A stretch of 62,155 nucleotides of DNA from JBAYJY01 sp041664945 (GTDB taxonomy: Bacteria; UBP15; UBA6099). Numbering within the stretch: the stretch's first letter is position 1; each line of letters begins with the position of its first letter. This document shows positions 33,333 to 41,773 of this stretch, piece by piece. Made by a program: the position numbers and the translations under genes. Below the pieces are notes generated by a model. That model did no database searches, had not been told where the DNA came from, and worked only from the letters and a program-made list of their open reading frames with translations. The stretch spans positions 1 through 62,155 of the forward strand of contig JBAYJY010000006.1 in the NCBI GenBank assembly GCA_041664945.1. Direction: 5' to 3'.

Positions 33333-35597
33333 ATGGACGTCGAAAACCAACGCCCGCTGAACATTCTGTACCTGCTTCCCGAACTGACGGTGGGCGGAGT
33401 CGAGACGCATGTGCTCGCGCTGTCCGGCGGCATGAAAAAGATGGGCCACAACGTCGTGGTCGTATCGAACGGCGGCGCGCTTGTGCCTCGCCTCGAAGAG
33501 TCGGGCATCGAGCACATCACCCTGCCCGTCCACCGCAAATCGCCGATCACTGTTCGCGACATGGCTTCGCGCGTCCGCAAGCTCGTTGACGAGCGCGGCA
33601 TCGACGTCGTTCACGCGCATTCCCGGGTTCCGGCGTGGATCGCCCATTACGCAGTCCGCGACGGGCGCGCCGCGTTCATCATCACCGCGCACGGCCAATA
33701 CGCGCCGCATATCGGCAGCCGCGTCATGGCGCTCGGCGACCGGATCATTTGCGTGAGCCGTGTCGTGCTCGATCACATGGCGGATAAACTCGGCGCGGAC
33801 CGTGACCGCATGCGCGTCGTTTACAACGGGATAAACATTGAAGAAGCTACGCGTGATTTCGAGGTGCGGCGGCCCGCAGCGGATGTAAAAAAAGAGCTCG
33901 GGATTCCAGAAGGCGCTCCGGTCATCGGCTCGATCGGCCGCCTCACGATGACGAAAGGTCTTCGATTTTTCGTCGATGCGCTTCGGCAGGTTAAGAACCG
34001 CGTTCCGGGCGTTAAAGCGATCCTGGTCGGCGACGGCCCTTTGCGCAAAGAGCTTCAGGACCGCGCGGCTGAACTCGGAATGGCCGAAGACCTCATTTTC
34101 ACCGGCGTGAGAACAGACATCTACGATCTGCTGGGCATAATGGACGTTTACGTTGTCTCGTCGCTGTACGAGGGCTTCCCGATGGGTTGCCTCGAAGCGA
34201 TGTCCACCCATGTGCCGATCGTCGCAACCCGCGTCGGCGGAATTCCGGAGATGCTTGAAAACAACCGCACTGCGCTTCTCGCCGAGCCGAAAGATTCGGC
34301 GACGCTCTCGGATAACATCGCCCGGCTGCTCGAAGACCGCGGGTTCGCGGCGAAACTGACCGAAGGCGGCTATCACGATATTGTCAGCAAATTCTCACAG
34401 CGAAAAATGGTCAGCGACGTGCTCGAAATATATTACGAGACGCTGCGGTCCAAAAAAGGATATATAGGCCCGGCGCGCGGAACCGCGGGCGCGGAAAAAC
34501 CGAATGTGCTGCTCACGCTGCCCGAGCTTCGCGTTGGCGGCGTGGAAACTCACGTCATCGATCTCGCGCGCGGCCTGAAGCAGAAAGGTTATCGCCCGCT
34601 CGTCGTCTCCTTCGGCGGAAAACTCGTTGAAAAACTCGAAGACGCCAACGTGGACCATATCAAGCTGCCGGTGCACTCGAAATCGCCTCTGGTCATATTC
34701 AACAGCGTAAGCCCGATCCGCAAGCTGATCGAGGAGCGCAAGATCGAACTGATACACGCGCACTCCCGCGTGCCTGCATGGATAAGCTACATGGCGCTCC
34801 GCAACCAGTCGCGGCATATCCCTTTCCTCACAACCTGCCACAGCACTTACAGCGTCCACATTGGCAGCCGCGTGATGATCTGGAGCGACCGCATGATCGC
34901 TGTCAGCGATTTCGTCCGCAATCATATGCTCAGCCATTTCGGAACGGATCCGGAACGTATCGGCACGATCCACAACGGGATTCCGCCGGAGATTTATGAC
35001 GAGGAACGCGCCGAACTGATGAAGAAGCGCTACCGCGATGAATTCGGAATCGGAGCGGACACGAAAGTTGTCGGCATGGTGGCGTCTCTCACGCCGCGCA
35101 AGGGCTACAACGTTTTCGTTCAGGCGGCGCGGCAGGTTGTCGCAGAGCACAAGAACGTTCTCTTCCTCGGAGTCGGAGGCGGCCCGCAGCGCGAAGAGCT
35201 CGAAACGATGGCGCGCGAAGCCGGACTCGACGACAAGTTCCGGTTCCTCGGCATCCGCAACGACGTGCGCGACCTGCTTTATCTGCTGGACATCTTCGTG
35301 CTTTCGTCCACAAGCGAGGGGTTGCCTTATGTCATCCTCGAAGCGATGGGGATGAAGAAAACGATTGTGACGACAGACGTCGGCGGAATCCCGGAGGCGA
35401 TCGGGCACGACCGCAACGGGATACTAATCAAACCGCGCGACGACGGCGCTCTCGCTGCCGCAATTTCCGAACTGCTCTCCGACGAAAACCGCGCGAGGCG
35501 GCTCGGCGACGCGGCCCGCGAATCAGTCGTGAGTTCTTTTACGGTTCAAAAAATGGTCGACAGCACTGAAGCTGTATATCGGAAACTGCTGAACTGA
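33333..35597 (+). CDS. Tandem GT4-GT4 glycosyltransferase fusion
   Basis: The 754-residue protein is two complete family 4 GT-B glycosyltransferases in one chain, about residues 1-385 and 386-754. Both halves open alike (NILYLLPELTVGGVETHV and NVLLTLPELRVGGVETHV), both have HAHSRVPAWI, and both keep the donor-site motif EGFPMGCLE or EGLPYVILE. Both therefore appear active, and the protein may add two sugars in succession. The high similarity points to duplication and fusion. AAGGG is 7 bases before the chosen ATG; an ATG at 33318 overlapping the previous stop is the alternative. Confidence 0.88.
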   Translation: MDVENQRPLNILYLLPELTVGGVETHVLALSGGMKKMGHNVVVVSNGGALVPRLEESGIEHITLPVHRKSPITVRDMASRVRKLVDERGIDVVHAHSRVPAWIAHYAVRDGRAAFIITAHGQYAPHIGSRVMALGDRIICVSRVVLDHMADKLGADRDRMRVVYNGINIEEATRDFEVRRPAADVKKELGIPEGAPVIGSIGRLTMTKGLRFFVDALRQVKNRVPGVKAILVGDGPLRKELQDRAAELGMAEDLIFTGVRTDIYDLLGIMDVYVVSSLYEGFPMGCLEAMSTHVPIVATRVGGIPEMLENNRTALLAEPKDSATLSDNIARLLEDRGFAAKLTEGGYHDIVSKFSQRKMVSDVLEIYYETLRSKKGYIGPARGTAGAEKPNVLLTLPELRVGGVETHVIDLARGLKQKGYRPLVVSFGGKLVEKLEDANVDHIKLPVHSKSPLVIFNSVSPIRKLIEERKIELIHAHSRVPAWISYMALRNQSRHIPFLTTCHSTYSVHIGSRVMIWSDRMIAVSDFVRNHMLSHFGTDPERIGTIHNGIPPEIYDEERAELMKKRYRDEFGIGADTKVVGMVASLTPRKGYNVFVQAARQVVAEHKNVLFLGVGGGPQREELETMAREAGLDDKFRFLGIRNDVRDLLYLLDIFVLSSTSEGLPYVILEAMGMKKTIVTTDVGGIPEAIGHDRNGILIKPRDDGALAAAISELLSDENRARRLGDAARESVVSSFTVQKMVDSTEAVYRKLLN

Positions 35598-35599
35598 AA

Positions 35600-36688
35600 A
35601 TGCGCATCCTTCACTTCATAAACAATATCGACCTCAGTTGGTACACGATGCTGCTCGACACGCTTCACGCGCAGGAGCGGCAGGGCCACGAGGTTTTAAT
35701 TGTCGTGCCTCCCGGCGGCGTGAATTACCAGCGCCTGAAACAGGACGGCGCGAACGTCATGCCTCTCGAGGTCAGAAGCAGCAAATTCGATTACTACGCG
35801 GCTTGGCGGTTGTCGCAAATCCTGAAGGAAAAAAATATCGACATTCTGCACGCGCACCTGACGAGCAGCGCGCAGCTCGGGTCCGCCGCAGCGCGCATGG
35901 CCGGAACGCCATGCGTCGCTTCCGTCCTTAAAATCACTAAAAAGCATCGCTATATGAAATGCGACAGAATAATGCCTTGCTCGGAAGCGGTGATGGACAA
36001 TCTGCGCAGGCAGAGCGTTCCGGAAAAGTTCATGCGCCGCGTTTACACCGGAATCGATTTCAACCGCTACAAGGAAGGCCTTGAAAGCAAAGAGAACGCG
36101 CGCGAGGAGTTCGGATTCGCCGCTGACGCCGAAGTGATCGGGGTCATAGCGCGGCTCGTTCATATGAAGGGACACAGCGTGCTGCTGAGCGCGTTTCCTG
36201 CGGTCGCCGCCCGGCGGCCGGCCGCGAGGTTGCTGATCGTCGGCGACGGCGAACTGCGCCAGCCGCTCGAACAACAGGCCGCGGAACTCGGAATCGCGAA
36301 TAAAATAGTTTTCGCGGGCACGCGTCGCGACCTGCCCCGCATGCTTAACACGCTCGACGTTTCGGTTCTTTCGTCCGTCGAAAAGGAAGGCCTCCCAGTT
36401 ATTCTCGTGGAGGCTGCGCTTTTCGGCCGGCCGGCCGTGATGACGGACGTCGCCGGAATCCGCGAAATCGTTCGCGACAGGGAGACCGGCCTGCTCGTGC
36501 CTCCGAACGATCCGAAAGCGCTCGGCGAGGCGCTCATCGAAGCGCTGGAAAAACCGGGCGAAGCGGCCGACCGCGCCGCAATGGCGCGCGAGTTCGTCAT
36601 CCGCGAGTTCGACGTCAATAACACCTCGCGCCAGATCGAGGAAGTCTATCTTGACGTGATATCAAAGAAATCTAAAGGCGGCAAATGA
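35600..36688 (+). CDS. Glycosyltransferase family 4
   Basis: The 362-residue GT-B enzyme begins MRILHFINNIDLSWYTMLL and has ILHAHLTSSAQLGSAAARMA, a donor-domain opening VIGVIARLVHMKGHSVLL and the nucleotide-sugar motif EKEGLPVILVEAALFGRP. It follows the fused GT4 gene after two bases and overlaps the next gene by ATGA. It probably extends an LPS core or surface glycan. Specificity cannot be read from sequence. Confidence 0.88.
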   Translation: MRILHFINNIDLSWYTMLLDTLHAQERQGHEVLIVVPPGGVNYQRLKQDGANVMPLEVRSSKFDYYAAWRLSQILKEKNIDILHAHLTSSAQLGSAAARMAGTPCVASVLKITKKHRYMKCDRIMPCSEAVMDNLRRQSVPEKFMRRVYTGIDFNRYKEGLESKENAREEFGFAADAEVIGVIARLVHMKGHSVLLSAFPAVAARRPAARLLIVGDGELRQPLEQQAAELGIANKIVFAGTRRDLPRMLNTLDVSVLSSVEKEGLPVILVEAALFGRPAVMTDVAGIREIVRDRETGLLVPPNDPKALGEALIEALEKPGEAADRAAMAREFVIREFDVNNTSRQIEEVYLDVISKKSKGGK

Positions 36689-37698
36689 CAATGTCGTCAG
36701 AGCGCTTCAAAAGCGTTAATAAAATATTGCTTATCAGCCTTTCATGCATCGGCGACGTCATTTTGACCACGCCGGTTATGAAAGCTCTGAAGGATAATTT
36801 TCCCGGTTCGAAGATCACCGTCGTCGTCGGCCCGACCGCCGCCCCTCTCCTGAAATGCCATGAGTGGGTGGACAGCGTGATCGTTTATGAAAACAAAGGC
36901 CGCCACGCGGGATTCAGGGGCGTCGTCCGTCTCGTAAACGAACTGCGAAGTTGCAAATACGACCTCGTGGTCGACTTGCGAAACTCCGCGATTCCATATT
37001 TCCTCAGAACCCGCTACCGCGTGACGTCACACGCCGCTCACATCAGAAATCAGAAACAGATGAAACGGCACGCGATCGACAGGCACCTCGACGTGCTCGA
37101 AGCGGCGGGCATTCATCCCGCAACGCGCGAACTGCATATAACAATACCTGCCGACGCCGAAAAGAAAGTCGGTTCTCTGCTGGAAGCGCGCGGCCTCACG
37201 TATATGAAGAATCTTATAGCAGTCTATCCCGGAGCCGGCAGCCCGTACAAATTGTATCCGGCGGAAAAATTTTCAGAGTTATTAAGGATGTTAAAAATGG
37301 ACGTCGATCTCCGGTTCGCGCTGATCGGTTCCGGGCCCGACCGGCCTATATGCGAGAAGATCGCCGCCGAAACTGGAAACCGGGCGGTGTCTCTGGCGGG
37401 CGAACTGGACATACTCGAAACGGGCGCTCTGCTGCGAAAATGCAGGCTGCTGATATCGAACGACAGCGGCCCCATGCATCTCGGCGCGGCGGTTGGAACG
37501 CCGGTTGTCGCGATATTCGGACCTACAAACGCCGACCGCTACGGCCCGCGAGGCGACCGCCACCAAATTGTCTGGCGCCGCGAGTCCTGCAATCCGTGCA
37601 AGTCGCCGGAATGCGGACACGAATCGTGCATTAACGAAATCCAACCCGAGGCAATAGCCGCCGCCGCGCGGAGCCTATTGAAGACAAACAATGGTTGA
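36685..37698 (+). CDS. Glycosyltransferase family 9 (ADP-heptose:LPS heptosyltransferase-like), first of three
   Basis: The 337-residue protein starts with the GT9 hallmark ILLISLSCIGDVILTTPVMK and has the donor site LISNDSGPMHLGAAVGTPVV with AIFGPTNADRYGP. A C-terminal cysteine cluster CNPCKSPECGHESC (C-x2-C-x4-C-x4-C) may bind metal; it recurs in the other two GT9 proteins of this operon. Members transfer L-glycero-D-manno-heptose to LPS inner core. ATG at 36691 is an alternative start. Confidence 0.9.
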   Translation: MTMSSERFKSVNKILLISLSCIGDVILTTPVMKALKDNFPGSKITVVVGPTAAPLLKCHEWVDSVIVYENKGRHAGFRGVVRLVNELRSCKYDLVVDLRNSAIPYFLRTRYRVTSHAAHIRNQKQMKRHAIDRHLDVLEAAGIHPATRELHITIPADAEKKVGSLLEARGLTYMKNLIAVYPGAGSPYKLYPAEKFSELLRMLKMDVDLRFALIGSGPDRPICEKIAAETGNRAVSLAGELDILETGALLRKCRLLISNDSGPMHLGAAVGTPVVAIFGPTNADRYGPRGDRHQIVWRRESCNPCKSPECGHESCINEIQPEAIAAAARSLLKTNNG

Positions 37699-38638
37699 TC
37701 TCGCCATCATCATCGTCAGTTATAAAACGAGGGAACTGCTCGACCGCTGCCTCACGTCTATTTTCACCGGCGAATACCCCTTCTCATACCGCGTCACAGT
37801 CGTCGACAACGCGTCGGACGACGGCACGCCTGAGATGGTCGTCGGCAAACATCCCGATGCCTTGCTCATACGCAATAACCGCAACGTCGGCTATTCCGTC
37901 GCCAACAATCAGGGCATCCGCAAATCCGATTCCCGGCATATCCTGCTTCTGAATCCTGACACAGAAGTCAGGGCCGAATCGCTGGCCGCCATGCTCCGCT
38001 TCCTCGACGAGCACGCCCACGTCGGCGTCGTCGGCTGCCAGTTGCTTAACAGCGACGGCTCGGACCAGACCTCGTGGTTCAGCTTTCCCGTGCCTCTGTC
38101 GCGCTACTTCGAAAAGGCGCCTTTCTATCCGCGGCTCGCGCGCGGCGTCCTGAAGATTGAGGACAAATATCCCGAAATAAAGGAAAACGGCGCCTGCCGC
38201 GTGGATATCATCAAGGGCGCCTGCCTCATGATCCGCCGGACCGCCGCCAATCAGGTCGGCCTGCTCGACGAAAATTCGTTCCTCTACGCTGACGATATAG
38301 ACTGGTGCATCCGAACCCGCAGAAAAGGCTGGGAGACTTACGCGCTGACCGGTTGCAACATCATCCACCACGGCTACGCCAGCACCGATCAGGAACCCTA
38401 TATCACTATCACGAGTTCTCGCCGCAGCGCTCTTTACCTGTACCGCAAACATTATCCCTTTTCGTTCGTCGCCGCGTGGTCTCTGTTTATCTACATCGAA
38501 ATATTGTACAAAACGGCGCTTTACGGGGCTCGCGTCCGTATGGGCCGCAACGACGAGAAAACCCTTTCCCGTCTCAAAGCTTACCGCGAACTGGCGGGCG
38601 ACATTTTCAGAAGAAAGAAGAAGCATTCGATAAAGTAA
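37691..38638 (+). CDS. Glycosyltransferase family 2 (rhamnosyltransferase-like), first of two
   Basis: The 315-residue GT-A enzyme has VDLAIIIVSYKTRELLDRCL, VVDNASDDGT, the DxD-like LLLNPDTEV and the acceptor-region FLYADDIDWCIRTRRKGWE. The C-terminal part has a hydrophobic segment (FVAAWSLFIYIEILYKTAL), which suggests attachment to the inner membrane. It overlaps the preceding GT9 gene by eight bases. WbbL-type enzymes of this branch add rhamnose or similar sugars. Confidence 0.88.
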   Translation: MVDLAIIIVSYKTRELLDRCLTSIFTGEYPFSYRVTVVDNASDDGTPEMVVGKHPDALLIRNNRNVGYSVANNQGIRKSDSRHILLLNPDTEVRAESLAAMLRFLDEHAHVGVVGCQLLNSDGSDQTSWFSFPVPLSRYFEKAPFYPRLARGVLKIEDKYPEIKENGACRVDIIKGACLMIRRTAANQVGLLDENSFLYADDIDWCIRTRRKGWETYALTGCNIIHHGYASTDQEPYITITSSRRSALYLYRKHYPFSFVAAWSLFIYIEILYKTALYGARVRMGRNDEKTLSRLKAYRELAGDIFRRKKKHSIK

Positions 38639-38643
38639 AAATT

Positions 38644-39642
38644 ATGGATATAGACAAATCGTCAGTAAAAAATATTTTAATCATCAAGGTCAGCGCTCTG
38701 GGCGACATCATCCGCTCATTTCCAGCCCTCGTTTCTGTTGCGAAAACTTTTCCCGAAGCGAAAATTTCGTTTATGATCGGCGAACAGTACAAGGAACTCC
38801 TCGAGCCCTGCCCTTACGTTTCGGAAATCATTCCCTATCGCAAACGGAAAAACACGGAAGACCTGATGGGGTTTATCCGCTTCGCGCTCGAGATGAGATC
38901 GCGCCAGTTCGACATGGTTCTGAACCTTCAGAACACGAACAGATTCGACATTCTCACAAAGCTGTCAGGCGCGAAATACAAATCTGAAGTCATAACGCTC
39001 GAACGGCCGATGAATGGTGTCGAGGGCGTGTTCGAGGTGTTGCGCACGGCCGGCCTGAGACCTAAGAAACGGTATTACGAGCTATGGATGACCGATGCGG
39101 ACCGCTCGTTCGCCGAGTCTTTTCTCGCCCGCAACGGAATCGCGGCAACTGACAAAATCATAGGCTTAAACCCCGCCGCCGGATGGGAATCGAAACAATG
39201 GCCGGTCATTCATTACGCCGATCTGGCCGCGAAACTGATTTCAGCCGACGGCGCGAAAATCATCGTTTTCGGTTCGGGCGAAGAACGCGGCCGCGCCGAG
39301 GAGATTCAGCGTCTCGCCGGCTCGCCGATCACTATCGCTTCGGGCGAAACCACTATCAGGCAGGCTTTCGCCCTTATCCGACTCTGTTCGGCTTTCGTCA
39401 GCAACGACAGCGGCCTGATGCACGCCGCCGCTTTGCAGGATGTGCCCACCGCCGCAATTTTCGGTTCAACAAATCCGGCTTATCACGGCCCGGCCGGCGA
39501 CGGACATCTCACTTTCTTCCGCGGCGTGGACTGCTCGCCCTGCTCAAAATCGGTTTGCGAAATGGACTTCGAGCAATACTACTGCCTCACCGCGATTCCG
39601 GCAAGCGAAGTTTACAAGGGAGTCCGCCGCATCATGCGATAG
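38644..39642 (+). CDS. Glycosyltransferase family 9, second of three
   Basis: The 332-residue heptosyltransferase-like protein has ILIIKVSALGDIIRSFPALV, the binding region GLNPAAGWESKQWPVIHY, and FVSNDSGLMHAAALQDVPTA. The cysteine cluster is CSPCSKSVC followed by a fourth Cys after eight residues, longer than in its two paralogues. The start is the ATG after a weak site five bases from the previous stop; the long in-frame extension overlaps the GT2 gene and is not GT9-like. Confidence 0.9.
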   Translation: MDIDKSSVKNILIIKVSALGDIIRSFPALVSVAKTFPEAKISFMIGEQYKELLEPCPYVSEIIPYRKRKNTEDLMGFIRFALEMRSRQFDMVLNLQNTNRFDILTKLSGAKYKSEVITLERPMNGVEGVFEVLRTAGLRPKKRYYELWMTDADRSFAESFLARNGIAATDKIIGLNPAAGWESKQWPVIHYADLAAKLISADGAKIIVFGSGEERGRAEEIQRLAGSPITIASGETTIRQAFALIRLCSAFVSNDSGLMHAAALQDVPTAAIFGSTNPAYHGPAGDGHLTFFRGVDCSPCSKSVCEMDFEQYYCLTAIPASEVYKGVRRIMR

Positions 39643-39654
39643 CGGCGCCCGCGC

Positions 39655-40596
39655 ATGGACCTCACCATTATTATCGTCAACTACAATATGAAAGGCCTCG
39701 TTTCCGAGTGCCTCGCATCCCTCGGCAAATTGCAGTCGGAGGTCTCGTTCGAAGTTATTTTCATAGACAACACATCATCCGACGGCTCGGTCGACGCGGT
39801 GCGGCAGGCATTTCCATGGGTGTCCGTCATCGCAAACACGGAAAACGCCGGATTCGCGAAAGCCTGCAATCAAGGCGTCGCGCTCGCGCAGGGCGATTAC
39901 ATTCTGTTCCTGAATCCTGACACGGAAATGCCGCAGGGCGCGCTGGATTCGATGATAGATTTCTTTGTGAAAAATCCGAAAGCCGGCATTATCGGCTGCC
40001 GCACCCTGAACGCAGACGGCAGCGAGGAGCCTTCCGTTTACAGATATCCTACGCTCGCGCGCACGTTCATAGACACATTCTATCTCGGCAAGTTGCTCGG
40101 CGGCTACGAAGTCAAGCCGGGCGCGATCACCCGCGACACGGAGGTTGAAGTGATATGCGGGGCCTGCCTTCTCATACGGCGGTCGGTCATCGATCAGGTC
40201 GGCTCGTTCGACGAAGAGTTCTGGATGTACGGAGAGGACGTTGAGCTTTGCTACCGCGCCGCGCGCGCGGGCTGGAAAATATTCTATCTTTATTCATGCG
40301 CGATCATTCACAAGCGCGGCCAGCGGCATCTCGGCGAGGACGCCTATCACGATCTCGCAAGAATTTCATATAACCACTACAAATGGATTTTTCATTACTA
40401 TAACAGGCACTGCGCCGCGCCGGGGCGACTCGCGCTTCGCCTGATGATGGCCGCGCAGATTTATCCTAAGCTGTGGTCACGCCGCAGAAAACTCGCCCGC
40501 GGCGACAACTCGAAAAATAATACAGAAAGGCTCGAAGGCCTTTCGCGCGTCTATAACGAATTTATCCTGGGCCGGAAGCAAACCGATGCTTATTAA
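39655..40596 (+). CDS. Glycosyltransferase family 2, second of two
   Basis: The 313-residue protein has the same plan as the other GT2: MDLTIIIVNYNMKGLVSECL, IDNTSSDGSVDAV, FLNPDTEMPQG and MYGEDVELCYRAARAGWKIF. The order and spacing of all motifs match, so the two GT2 genes are likely paralogues. It overlaps the following GT9 gene by 11 bases. Confidence 0.88.
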   Translation: MDLTIIIVNYNMKGLVSECLASLGKLQSEVSFEVIFIDNTSSDGSVDAVRQAFPWVSVIANTENAGFAKACNQGVALAQGDYILFLNPDTEMPQGALDSMIDFFVKNPKAGIIGCRTLNADGSEEPSVYRYPTLARTFIDTFYLGKLLGGYEVKPGAITRDTEVEVICGACLLIRRSVIDQVGSFDEEFWMYGEDVELCYRAARAGWKIFYLYSCAIIHKRGQRHLGEDAYHDLARISYNHYKWIFHYYNRHCAAPGRLALRLMMAAQIYPKLWSRRRKLARGDNSKNNTERLEGLSRVYNEFILGRKQTDAY

Positions 40597-41641
40597 AAAA
40601 AATCCGTCACAGCTTCGCTACATAAAAAAAATCGGCGTCTATATCGGCGTTCCGGGGCTCGGCGACCTGTTGTTCATCATTCCGCTCTTTCGCGCGCTGA
40701 AAAAACAGTTCCCCGGCGCGCGCACGGTTTTCATCGGAAAGTTGCTCCGCGACTATGTCCGCCCGGTTTTCGACAACTGCCCCTACATCGACGATCTTCT
40801 CGAATTTCATTTGTACGAATCTTTGAGCCTGAGCAATTTTCAAAAATTCTCCCGCGCTTTGCGGCGCGAAAAGTTCGATCTCATTGTAGACACGCAGCGG
40901 AAATTCGCGCCGAGCATGCTTCTCGCCATGGGCCGCCCGCGCTTCATGGTCAGCTACTCCTCAAATGAAATATTCTCCGATTTCCGCGTGGACGTTAAGG
41001 GCCGCAATACGCGGCACACGGCTGACATCTCGCTCGACCTCGTCCGCGCGCTCGGCATGAAAGACCCGGCAAAAGAACTGGAAATCACCGCGCCGGAAGA
41101 TAGCAGGCGATATGCCGACGGATTTCTCGTCGGAAACGGCGTCGCCGTCGAAGACCGGCTTGCCGGACTCATTCCCTCGGCCGGCCACCATTCACGCAAT
41201 TGGAATATCGGAAAATTCGCGCAATTGGCGGATATGCTCGCTTCGGAACTCGGCTGCAAGCTGATCTGCTTCGGCTCTCCTGCCGACAAGGCTGTCATTG
41301 ACGAACTCACCGGGAAAATTTCGGCGCCGGTTATCATTGAGGACTTCACACGGAAATCGATACTCGATTCTGCGGCGCTGATGGCGCGGTGCAGCGTCAT
41401 CGTCGGCGTGGACTCCGGGCCGCTGCATGTCGCTGACGCGACGGGCGCCCCGTGCGTCGGCATCTACGGCCCGACGCTTCCCGCGCGGTTCGGCTTGCTC
41501 GGCCGCAACCACCGCGAAGTCTGCCTCTTCTCCGACTGCGCGCCCTGCTCCGACATCAACTGCGAACACAGAAAATGCTTGGAAGATATTACTCCGGAAC
41601 TTGTCTTTAACACCGTTAAAGACGTTCTCGTGATTAGTTAA
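40586..41641 (+). CDS. Glycosyltransferase family 9, third of three
   Basis: The 351-residue protein has IGVYIGVPGLGDLLFIIPLF, the substrate loop LIPSAGHHSRNWNIGKFAQL and VIVGVDSGPLHVADATGAPC. The cysteine cluster is CAPCSDINCEHRKC, again C-x2-C-x4-C-x4-C. It is the last gene of the operon and is followed by a terminator-like hairpin. Confidence 0.9.
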   Translation: MLIKKNPSQLRYIKKIGVYIGVPGLGDLLFIIPLFRALKKQFPGARTVFIGKLLRDYVRPVFDNCPYIDDLLEFHLYESLSLSNFQKFSRALRREKFDLIVDTQRKFAPSMLLAMGRPRFMVSYSSNEIFSDFRVDVKGRNTRHTADISLDLVRALGMKDPAKELEITAPEDSRRYADGFLVGNGVAVEDRLAGLIPSAGHHSRNWNIGKFAQLADMLASELGCKLICFGSPADKAVIDELTGKISAPVIIEDFTRKSILDSAALMARCSVIVGVDSGPLHVADATGAPCVGIYGPTLPARFGLLGRNHREVCLFSDCAPCSDINCEHRKCLEDITPELVFNTVKDVLVIS

Positions 41642-41661
41642 TCACAATACGCACAACTTGG

Positions 41662-41698
41662 GAGCGCAGGCATCCTGCCCGCTCTTGCGCTTTTTCTT
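41662..41698 (+). terminator. Probable terminator of the glycosyltransferase operon, within a REP-like sequence
   Basis: GAGCG/CGCTC with inner CAGG/CCTG gives an imperfect hairpin, followed by TTGCGCTTTTTCTT. The hairpin sequence also resembles short interspersed GGAGCGCAGGCATCCTGCC-type elements, so it may be a repeat that serves as a terminator. Confidence 0.5.
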
Positions 41699-41773
41699 GG
41701 AACGCCGCGAGCGATAGCCGCCTTGCTTTGCGACGGAGTCACACTATTTAGAATCAATGATTAAGCGTCAAAT

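Noticed and set aside
33087..34376. 429-codon open frame on the minus strand
   Set aside because: It is antisense to the end of the methyltransferase gene and the GT4 fusion, mirrors their codon pattern, and has a composition rich in Arg, His and Asp with no domain or ribosome-binding site.
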